Shown: positions 15,829-22,676 of the stretch, piece by piece | Layout of the letters: each line of letters starts with the position of its first letter | Position numbering within the stretch: the stretch's first letter is position 1 | Source: CAZHCG01 sp046484285 | GTDB taxonomy: Bacteria; Myxococcota_A; Polyangia; JAAYKL01 | Assembly (NCBI GenBank): GCA_046484285.1 | Contig: JAWOBP010000226.1 | Span: 1 to 52,197 of the forward strand | Length of the DNA: 52,197 nt | Direction: 5' to 3' | Program-made: the position numbers and the translations under genes | The notes under the pieces: model-generated | The model's database searches: none | The model's input: only the letters and a program-made list of their open reading frames with translations | Told to the model about the DNA's origin: nothing

Positions 15829-16883
15829 TCTGGACATCGCTCGCAGCGGTGCTGGCCCAGTCGGGCGCACCATGGAACACCGGAGGAACCGGGCTTTCCA
15901 CGCTGGCGCTGGTGGGAATCGTCATCGCCGCCATCGTGGTTCTGATCCTGTTCTTGTGGCTGATCCCGGTTCGGCTCTGGATCGCGGCCTGGGCCTCGGG
16001 CGCGCACGTGGGGCTGTTCACGCTGATCGCGATGCGGCTCCGCCGCGTGACGCCCAAGGCGATCGTCGAGCCGCGCATCAGCGCGGTCAAGGCCGGTCTG
16101 GTCATCCGGCTCAACCGGCTCGAGGGGCATTACCTGGCCGGCGGCAACGTGAAGGCCGTGGTCAACGCGCTGATCAGCGCCGACAAGGCCAACATCGACC
16201 TGTCGTTCGATCGCGCCGCCGCGATCGACTTGGCGGGACGCAACGTGCTCGAGGCGGTGCAGATGTCGGTCAATCCCAAGGTGATCATCACGCCCAAGGT
16301 GACCGCGATGGCCAAGGACGGGATCCAGCTCAGCGCCGTGACCCGCATCACCGTGCGTGCCAACATCGATCGGCTGGTGGGCGGCGCCGGCGAGGAGACG
16401 ATCGTCGCGCGCGTCGGCGAGGGCATCGTCTCCACGATCGGATCGGCGGACGACCACAAGGCGGTGCTCGAGAACCCGGACAACATCTCGCGCAACGTGC
16501 TGACCAAGGGCCTCGACGCCGGCACGGCGTTCGAGATTCTCTCGATCGATATCGCCGATGTCGACGTGGGCTCCAACATCGGCGCCAAGCTGAACACGGA
16601 GCGCGCCGAGGCGGACAAGCAGGTGGCGCAGGCCGCGGCCGAGGGGCGCCGTGCGATGGCGCTGGCCAGCGAGCAGGAGATGAAGGCCCGCGTGGCCGAG
16701 ATGCAGGCCAAGCTGGTCGAGGCCGAGTCCCAGGTGCCGATGGCGATGGCCGAGGCGCTGCGCAAGGGCAACCTCGGCGTGATGGACTACCTCAACCTGA
16801 AGAACGTCGTGGCCGACACCGAAATGCGCGGCTCGATATCGGAGGCCTCCAAGCCCAAGGGCGGTGGCGAGGGATCTCGCTGA
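15825..16883 (+). CDS. floA: Flotillin-like protein FloA
   Basis: A 352-residue protein. A hydrophobic hairpin at about 25-70 anchors it in the inner membrane. The SPFH domain follows (KAIVEPRISAVKAGLVIRLN, then LEGHYLAGGNVKAVVNALISAD). The C-terminal part is a Glu/Ala-rich coiled coil (about 270-320, GAKLNTERAEADKQVAQAAAE) and a short tail ending in a Lys/Gly-rich sequence. FloA scaffolds functional membrane microdomains and interacts with NfeD. ATG overlaps the short NfeD stop (ATGA). The coding order long NfeD, short NfeD, floA is the classical association. Confidence 0.95.
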   Translation: MIWTSLAAVLAQSGAPWNTGGTGLSTLALVGIVIAAIVVLILFLWLIPVRLWIAAWASGAHVGLFTLIAMRLRRVTPKAIVEPRISAVKAGLVIRLNRLEGHYLAGGNVKAVVNALISADKANIDLSFDRAAAIDLAGRNVLEAVQMSVNPKVIITPKVTAMAKDGIQLSAVTRITVRANIDRLVGGAGEETIVARVGEGIVSTIGSADDHKAVLENPDNISRNVLTKGLDAGTAFEILSIDIADVDVGSNIGAKLNTERAEADKQVAQAAAEGRRAMALASEQEMKARVAEMQAKLVEAESQVPMAMAEALRKGNLGVMDYLNLKNVVADTEMRGSISEASKPKGGGEGSR

Positions 16884-16884
16884 G

Positions 16885-17082
16885 ATGGGACGCCCGCCTG
16901 CAGACCTGGGCGACGAGCTGAGCGACGCGCCGGCGCTGGTGCAGTTGCTGGTGCTTGGCGAGGCGATGACGCCGCGCGGTCAGCCCGGGCCGCTGGCCCG
17001 ACCCTGGGTGGCGGCCGGACCGCGGGCTCGCCGCCGAGAGGGCGGGCCCGAGAGCGAGCGGCGCGAGCGCGAAGGAGGCTAG
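16885..17082 (+). CDS. Possible small protein between floA and the anchored protein
   Basis: A 65-residue reading frame begins at an ATG 2 bp after the floA stop and ends 4 bp before the next gene's start, so it fills the gap exactly. It starts MGRPPADLGDELSDAP and ends in an Arg/Glu/Gly-rich tail. No domain is recognised and its start has no independent ribosome site, so any translation would depend on coupling to floA. In this composition, an unbroken frame of this length can arise by chance. Treated as tentative. Confidence 0.3.
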   Translation: MGRPPADLGDELSDAPALVQLLVLGEAMTPRGQPGPLARPWVAAGPRARRREGGPESERREREGG

Positions 17083-17086
17083 CTTC

Positions 17087-18694
17087 GTGCCCGAGGGTGT
17101 CGAGAACATTTTTTACTTGCTGCTCGCGCTGGTCTTCTGGCTGGGGCCGGCGCTGCTCAAGCTGCTGAGGCGCCGTTCGGCGTCGCGACCGCAGCCCCAG
17201 CCCCAGCCCCCCCCGCAGCGACCCGAGCCGGCGCAGCGGACCGCCGCGGCTCCAGAGCCACGGCCGGAGCCGGAGCCCGAGCCGGTGCTCGAGCCGCTGC
17301 CGGAGCCGGCCGCCCCGGTCTCCAGGATCGAAGCTCTGCGCCGACGCACCGCCGCAGTCGAGGGCCTCGCCTCGGAGCTGCGCCGGCGCGCCCTGCTGCA
17401 CGGCGGCGCGACCGAGCGACTGATGCCCACGATCCTGTCCCGCGGAATCGAGCCGGCCGCCGAGCTGACGCGGCGCCTGGAGGCCGGCTCGGCGCTCGAC
17501 TGGGACGACCTGCTGCGCATCGAGAACCAGCTGGGCAGACTCGAGGAGGACGTCGAGCGGATCCAGCGTGCGCTCGAGCAACGCACTGGCGCGGTCAACT
17601 CGGATCTCCTCGAGCTTCTGGACCTCGTCGCTCAGGACTGTCTCAACCCCTACTCGATTCACGCCCGCAGGCTCGAGATCGCCGAGATCCCGACGCGGGC
17701 GGCGGTGCTGATCACGCCCGCCGAATCCGCTCCGGAGTCAATCGATCCCTCGCTGGCGACGGTGGCCATCGAGGAACGAGAGCTGGACGCGGCCGGCAGC
17801 TGGACCAGGATCGCGGGTCGCGTCGCCCGGGCGGTGCTCCAGGCCCGTCCAGAGGCGATCCGGGAGCTGCGGGCTGCTTCGGGTTTGCCGGATCCGGCCT
17901 CGGCGGACGCGCTGTTCTCGTCCACCGGCCGCCTGACCGTGTCGGCTCTGGCGGCGGCCTGGCTGCCGGTGCTCGCCGCGGACGCGCTAGCCACGGTGCA
18001 ACTGGGCGAGGCCTACGCCGCCGGGCTGCAGCCGCCGGTCGGCCGGTCGCGCGAGCGGGATGAGGCGTCGAGGATCGCGATCGGCTCCCGGCTCGGCTCC
18101 GCCGCGCCGCCTCTCCACGTCAGGATGTACATCGTCTGCCGCTCGCTGGAGAGCACCGGGTTGGCCGAAGAGGCCGCGCAGCGCTGGGAGCGCTGGGTGA
18201 GCTCGCTGGACGACGCGGAGCGGATGGAGATCGCCGGGCACGGGTTCTCGCCGATTCCGCTGGATGCGGACCGCGTGCTGTCCGCGGTGGCTCCGATCGT
18301 CGAGGCGGTCTTCGACCACCCGGTGCGCGCCCTGGGACACTATCCGCCCGCCCGGATAGTCGGTCTGGCGCTGGGATCGAACGAAGCGGAGAGGATGCGC
18401 GAGTCGGCGATGATCCTCGCCGAGGGACGAGCCGTGCCCGCCGATCCGAGAATCGCGATCGGAGCGGCCGCTCTCGCGGTGGAGAGCAGCTCGTCGCTGG
18501 AGTCGCGGGTCCGCGGCGCCGCCCTGCGCTCGCTCGAGGGAGAGGACCTCGACGATCCGAGCGCCCGGGCCGAACAGCACGCCGCGCTCGGAGATTTCGC
18601 CTCGTTGCGGCGCGGAGGAGGAGAGACGTTCGCGCGGGCCGTCACACTGGCGGCGGCGCTTGCTCCGATGCGCGGCGGCCGGCGGCCGCTGTAG
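17087..18694 (+). CDS. Membrane-anchored helical protein of unknown function
   Basis: A 535-residue protein starting at GTG after an AAGGAGG ribosome site. Residues 7-26 are a single membrane helix (IFYLLLALVFWLGPALL). A Pro/Glu/Gln-rich linker of about 60 residues follows. The rest (90-520) is Ala/Leu/Arg/Glu-rich helical sequence with likely coiled coil near 140-175 (ENQLGRLEEDVERIQRALEQ). The last 200 residues look like a HEAT- or TPR-like solenoid. No conserved catalytic motif was found. The Pro/Glu-rich spacer after a single helix suggests a cytoplasmic scaffold held at the inner membrane, fitting its position between floA and the pseudo-receiver/OmpA gene. Function unknown. Confidence 0.75.
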   Translation: MPEGVENIFYLLLALVFWLGPALLKLLRRRSASRPQPQPQPPPQRPEPAQRTAAAPEPRPEPEPEPVLEPLPEPAAPVSRIEALRRRTAAVEGLASELRRRALLHGGATERLMPTILSRGIEPAAELTRRLEAGSALDWDDLLRIENQLGRLEEDVERIQRALEQRTGAVNSDLLELLDLVAQDCLNPYSIHARRLEIAEIPTRAAVLITPAESAPESIDPSLATVAIEERELDAAGSWTRIAGRVARAVLQARPEAIRELRAASGLPDPASADALFSSTGRLTVSALAAAWLPVLAADALATVQLGEAYAAGLQPPVGRSRERDEASRIAIGSRLGSAAPPLHVRMYIVCRSLESTGLAEEAAQRWERWVSSLDDAERMEIAGHGFSPIPLDADRVLSAVAPIVEAVFDHPVRALGHYPPARIVGLALGSNEAERMRESAMILAEGRAVPADPRIAIGAAALAVESSSSLESRVRGAALRSLEGEDLDDPSARAEQHAALGDFASLRRGGGETFARAVTLAAALAPMRGGRRPL

Positions 18695-18765
18695 ATTTGC
18701 GCCCCGTCGTCGTGTAATGTCTCGCCGCGACTCGGGCGCGGAGGGTCGCTCACGGAGGCGCTGCG

Positions 18766-20196
18766 ATGAGTGGTGACATCGTCGTCTACTACTTCACGGA
18801 CGCCTCGCTTGCCGGCGAGGTTTCGGGCGCCGTGGAGAATCTCCGGCGCCGCGGTCATCGAGTCGTCAAGGGCGACAACGCCGACGAGCTGCTGTTCCTC
18901 TTGCAGGTGGGCAGGCCCAGCGCAGTGATCTACACCCTCGGATCGCGTGAGAACGAATCCTCGGCCAGCTACCAGATGGTCTCCCGCCGGGCGCTGGGGA
19001 TGGGCGTGCCGATGATCCTAGTCGGCCCCGAGCCGCCTCGAGACGGGGTGGTGCTGGTCGAGCCGCGGGGCAGGACCACGGCGCGGAGTCACGTATCGAT
19101 TCACGACGTCGGCCGTGTCGTCGAGTCTCTCGCCGAGGGCGGGGCCGACGTCGCCGGATCGGCAAAGCGATCGCGCGCCGCGGCCAAGGGTCGCACGATG
19201 CTGGGAATGGTTCCCGGCGCGGTGCGGCCGTCGCGGCCGGCGCCGATGAGTCCCAGGCCCAAGCCTGGCAAGGCGACGATCAGGAGCATCCCCGCCGCTG
19301 GACCCGCCCCGGGCAAGGAATCGACTCCGGCTCCGGCGCCCGCGGAGGTGCCCGCGGACGGGCGCACCATCCGCGGGGCAGCGCCTCCCCCACAGGCGGC
19401 GGGATCGAACGCAGAGCCGGAAGTTCGCGCCGCGGGAGTCGGCGCGGATCGGCACGACGAGCGGCTCGCCGGCTCGCGAACCGCGGCCTGGAAGATCGTC
19501 GTACCGGTGCTGGCGGGAGTGACCCTGCTGGGGGTGGGAGCCGCGGTCTTCTTCGCCACTCGCTCGGCCGGACCGCCGCCCAGCCCCCTTCCCGACTACG
19601 CCGGGATCGGGCCGAAGGCTCCCGCGCAGGAGATGAGCGCAGGCAAGAAGAGCGCCTCGGCGGTCGGCGCGCAGAAGGCCGCTGGCGGGACGGAGCCGGA
19701 TCATCTTGCCGACGGCGAAAAGCCTCCCGAGCCCGTTTCGGAGAAGGATCCCGCGCCCGCGCCGCAAGGCGGGAAAACCGTCGAGAAACGACAAGCCGGA
19801 TCGACCGCCGCTCCCGAGCCACGGGAGAAGAGCCGGGGATCGAGCGGGAGATTCACGGTCGGCGAGCTCGTACCGTTTCCGGGACACTTTCGCGGCGGCA
19901 CCGCGGTGTTCTGGTTCGACGAGAGCGACAACCCGGAGGCGTTCGCCGACGAGCTGAAGAGAGCGGCCGGCAAGCGGCGAGTGCGGCTGGTCGGCCATCC
20001 CACCGCCGGCGAGGCCGAAGACGGCCGGGCGCAGCTCGGGCTCAGCCGCGCCTGGGCCGTCGAGAAGTGGCTGGGGCGCCAGGGCCTGTCCATGGAGCGG
20101 ATCGACGCGGTCAGGGGCGCGCCGGTGCCGGACCAGTCCGATTACGACGGCCGGGGCTTCGCGCTCAACCGCTGGGTGGATGTTGTAGTTGAGTAG
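18766..20196 (+). CDS. Pseudo-receiver / membrane segment / OmpA-like protein
   Basis: A 476-residue protein with GGAGG before its ATG. Residues 1-122 resemble a response-regulator receiver fold (alternating strands: IVVYYF, AVIYTLG, MILVGP), but the phosphoacceptor Asp is not visible where the third strand ends in Tyr-Thr-Leu-Gly, so it is a pseudo-receiver. A Pro/Ala/Lys-rich linker (130-240) contains two similar phrases, GRTMLGMVP and GRTIRGAAPP. Residues 243-264 form one membrane helix. After another Pro/Lys linker, residues 365-476 look like an OmpA/MotB C-terminal domain (VRLVGHPTAGEAED, LSRAWAVEKWLGRQGL, and NRWVDVVVE at the end), the peptidoglycan-binding module. It would link a cytoplasmic signal domain to the cell wall. 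Confidence 0.82.
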   Translation: MSGDIVVYYFTDASLAGEVSGAVENLRRRGHRVVKGDNADELLFLLQVGRPSAVIYTLGSRENESSASYQMVSRRALGMGVPMILVGPEPPRDGVVLVEPRGRTTARSHVSIHDVGRVVESLAEGGADVAGSAKRSRAAAKGRTMLGMVPGAVRPSRPAPMSPRPKPGKATIRSIPAAGPAPGKESTPAPAPAEVPADGRTIRGAAPPPQAAGSNAEPEVRAAGVGADRHDERLAGSRTAAWKIVVPVLAGVTLLGVGAAVFFATRSAGPPPSPLPDYAGIGPKAPAQEMSAGKKSASAVGAQKAAGGTEPDHLADGEKPPEPVSEKDPAPAPQGGKTVEKRQAGSTAAPEPREKSRGSSGRFTVGELVPFPGHFRGGTAVFWFDESDNPEAFADELKRAAGKRRVRLVGHPTAGEAEDGRAQLGLSRAWAVEKWLGRQGLSMERIDAVRGAPVPDQSDYDGRGFALNRWVDVVVE

Positions 20197-20896
20197 GAGC
20201 TGTTTCAGCCCGCGCCGTTTTCGCGGTACGCTCGCACTCGTGGACAGCTGCTTCGATTCTTGTCCGATCGCCCGTCGCGTTCCGGTCGCACCGGCGCTTT
20301 CGCTGTTGGCCCTCGTCTCGCTGGCGACGCCGGCCCGCGCCCTGGAGGGCGAATTGCGCCTCGCCGCCGAGGGGCGGTACTCCCAGCTGCTGCGCCGTTC
20401 GGCCAGCGATCCGTCGCTGGCGCACGGCGGAGGACCCGGAATCCAGCTCCTCTACGGCCTGAGCGACGCCTGGATGGTCTCGGCCGCCGGGTCGCTGGGC
20501 TGGTTCGCGCCCTGGGTGCCCAGGATTCCCACCGAGATCGTCAACGAGGAGGGCGAGCGGGTTCCGGTGCTGGCCAGGGGTGATCGACACGACGGGATTC
20601 TCGCCGCCGAGATGGTCCTCTCGGTGCTCTACGCCCTGGACGTGATGCGGGTCCTGCCCTACTTCGGAGCGGGCGTGATCTCGGCGCGCCTGGGCGAGCG
20701 CCGCGCGGGCGAGCGCTTCGTCGACTGGGAGGTCGGGCTGCGCTTCGAGGTCGGCCTCGACTACGACGCGCTGGAGCACATCTCGATCGGAGCCGCGGCC
20801 CGGTTCGACACCTATTTCACCACGCGTTCGGCCTACATCGGCAAGAACACCTTCCTGGCCAGGATCACCTTCCGCTGGGACCTGGTGTCCGGCTAG
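20189..20896 (+). CDS. Outer-membrane beta-barrel protein
   Basis: Up to 235 residues from the TTG at 20189, which overlaps the previous gene by 8 bp. A GTG at 20240 would give 218 residues and a better placed signal peptide; the choice is uncertain. A signal peptide with Ala-x-Ala site (LVSLATPARA) precedes a domain of alternating short beta strands: LRLAAEGRYSQLL, GIQLLYGLSDAWMVSAAGSL, YFGAGVISARLG, WEVGLRFEVGLDYDAL, ISIGAAARFDTYF. The last strand is FLARITFRWDLV, ending near an aromatic residue, as in small porin-like barrels. Family unknown. The TAG stop lies in the CTAG that begins a 163-bp repeat element. Confidence 0.72.
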   Translation: MSRSCFSPRRFRGTLALVDSCFDSCPIARRVPVAPALSLLALVSLATPARALEGELRLAAEGRYSQLLRRSASDPSLAHGGGPGIQLLYGLSDAWMVSAAGSLGWFAPWVPRIPTEIVNEEGERVPVLARGDRHDGILAAEMVLSVLYALDVMRVLPYFGAGVISARLGERRAGERFVDWEVGLRFEVGLDYDALEHISIGAAARFDTYFTTRSAYIGKNTFLARITFRWDLVSG

Positions 20897-21055
20897 TGTC
20901 GAGTCAATCGAAAACGTTCGGGTAGAGCGAGCAACTGTCCGCGAGGCCAAGGAAGGACGACGAAGGACTGGCGGTGCCAATTCGAGGAGGAGTGACGCAG
21001 GGATCGTCGATGAGGGCCGGCCCGACCCGGCATTGTGGGGTTGACGAGGCACTAG
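20893..21055. mobile_element. 163-bp MITE-like element, copy 1
   Basis: This element and the one at 49214-49376 have exactly the same length and differ at 3 positions by eye. Both begin CTAGTG[T/C]CGAGTCAA and end TTGACGAGGCACTAG, giving imperfect 15-bp terminal inverted repeats (13 of 15 matched in copy 2). The CTAG at each end is itself palindromic and could be a 4-bp target duplication, as seen with IS5-type elements, or the ends could be TA duplications. No transposase is encoded. The left CTAG contains the stop codon of the barrel gene. The remaining gap to 21178 has a TATATT -10-like site at 21131-21136 and nothing else I could support. Confidence 0.88.
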
Positions 21056-21178
21056 AATCCTCATTTCCCGAATCGAGCGGAATCGTTCCGACAGGTTGCG
21101 GCGACTCTCGGTTTCGGGCCGAAGATCGAGTATATTGTCCTGTGTTCTTCCGCTCGGATTTTTCGAAACGGTAGTGCT

Positions 21179-22675
21179 TTGCTGGCGCCTCGGATTTCGC
21201 GACTGATGCTCTTTTTGCTCGTCCCGCTCGCCGCGCGGGCGGGGGGCGGGGTTCGGCCGGCTCCGGACGACATGCCTTCCGACCGCGCCGCGCTGGGCGA
21301 CGCCTTCGTCGAGGCCTGGAGCGCCTTTCGCGTCGACGCGCGCGTGATGGCGCACAGCGGCGGTCATCCCCTGTTGCTCGACGAGTGGCTGGCCTCGGCT
21401 CCGCGCTTTCTACTGCGCGACGCGATCCGCTCGACGGGCCAGACGAGCGTGGTGCTGGCCGCGGCCGAAGCGCTGGCTCGCCGCGAGGTGGAGCGCCGCG
21501 ACCTGGAGCTGCTCGCCGAGCTGGAGCGCTCGCGGCGCTCGTCCCCTCTGCGCTTCCTGCTGCTGGGAGCGCGGATCCGGGCTGGAGACGAGCGAGCCGC
21601 GGCCGAGGCGAGGGCCGATCTCGAATCGCGCATCGGCCTGGTCCGCGGGCGGGCGGCCGCGGCGCTGGCGGCGGCGGGAAGGCGCGAGGGGATGGCCGCG
21701 CTGAGACGCATGATCGCAAAGGGAGCCGGTCGAGACCAGCTGGTGGCGCGCGCGCTGGGGATGCTCGGCGGCTCCGCCGACGAGCGGCGGCTGGCGCGAG
21801 CTCCGGGCGCCGGAGAGGATCCCGCTCTGGCTGCGGCTCGCGGCGAGATCGCGATGCGCCGCGTCTTTCCGTTCCATCACCTGGAGCTCTGCCGCCGCGA
21901 TCCGTCGGGGCGCAGGCTGGTCACGAGCGGCGGCCTCTACGACAGCTGGCTGGCCGTGATCGGAGAGGCGGTGCGGGCCGGTGTCGACGACTCGGACGGG
22001 CTGATCTCGTTCGTTCGCGAGCTGAGGCGCCGGGCCTCGCGGGAGGCCGAGGGCGAGGCGATGCAGCGACGGCTGGACGCGCTGGTCGACTTGTGGCGCG
22101 CGGTCGATCTGCGGATCGCCAGCACGGCGGACGAGCCACGCTGGCCCGCGGGCTTCTCGGAGGCGCTGGAGCTGGTCCGCTCGCGAGGGGAACGGCACCT
22201 GTCGGCGCAACAGCTCGCCGATCGAATCTCGGCCGAGCTGGCGCTCTGCGCCTGGACGGCCCGCCCGCTGGAGCACCGGCGCTTCGCAGAGCCTCAGTCA
22301 GGACTGCGCAGCCTGACCCCGGGCGGATCGCGCGCGCTGGACGCCGATCCGGCCACCAGCTGGAGCTCGCGGGAGGGGGGCCGCATCGCGTTCGAGCTGG
22401 ACGAGCGGACGTCCGGCGCGGAGCTGTGGCTGGCCAACAGCTGCTCGGGCGAGAAGGGAGCGGTCGTGCGCGCGGTGAGGATCGAACTGCGGGGCGCGGG
22501 ACGGAGCCGCGTCCTGGAGCGCGAGCTGACGTCGCCGACGCGCTACTTCCAGCGGGTGGCGCTCGACGGCGGCCCGCTGCGCCGCGTGGAGATCGAGCTG
22601 GAGGAGTTGGAGCAGGGCGATCTGGCCTGCCTGTCCGAGTTGCGAATCATGCCCCGCGATCGAGCGGCGAGGTGA
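21179..22675 (+). CDS. Exported alpha-helical-repeat protein with discoidin-like C-terminal domain
   Basis: A 498-residue protein. The TTG at 21179 is preferred because it gives the signal peptide a positive N-region (MLAPRISRL) before LMLFLLVPLAARA; the ATG at 21206 would lack it. The first 320 residues contain many Ala/Arg/Leu helix pairs, compatible with HEAT-like repeats. Residues about 375-498 resemble a coagulation factor F5/8 (discoidin)-like fold: GGSRALDADPATSWSSREGG, 'RIAFELDE', 'LWLANSC', 'RRVEIELEE'. Such modules bind sugars or surfaces. It ends 1 bp before the convergent esterase gene. Function unknown. Confidence 0.68.
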   Translation: MLAPRISRLMLFLLVPLAARAGGGVRPAPDDMPSDRAALGDAFVEAWSAFRVDARVMAHSGGHPLLLDEWLASAPRFLLRDAIRSTGQTSVVLAAAEALARREVERRDLELLAELERSRRSSPLRFLLLGARIRAGDERAAAEARADLESRIGLVRGRAAAALAAAGRREGMAALRRMIAKGAGRDQLVARALGMLGGSADERRLARAPGAGEDPALAAARGEIAMRRVFPFHHLELCRRDPSGRRLVTSGGLYDSWLAVIGEAVRAGVDDSDGLISFVRELRRRASREAEGEAMQRRLDALVDLWRAVDLRIASTADEPRWPAGFSEALELVRSRGERHLSAQQLADRISAELALCAWTARPLEHRRFAEPQSGLRSLTPGGSRALDADPATSWSSREGGRIAFELDERTSGAELWLANSCSGEKGAVVRAVRIELRGAGRSRVLERELTSPTRYFQRVALDGGPLRRVEIELEELEQGDLACLSELRIMPRDRAAR

Positions 22676-22676
22676 C

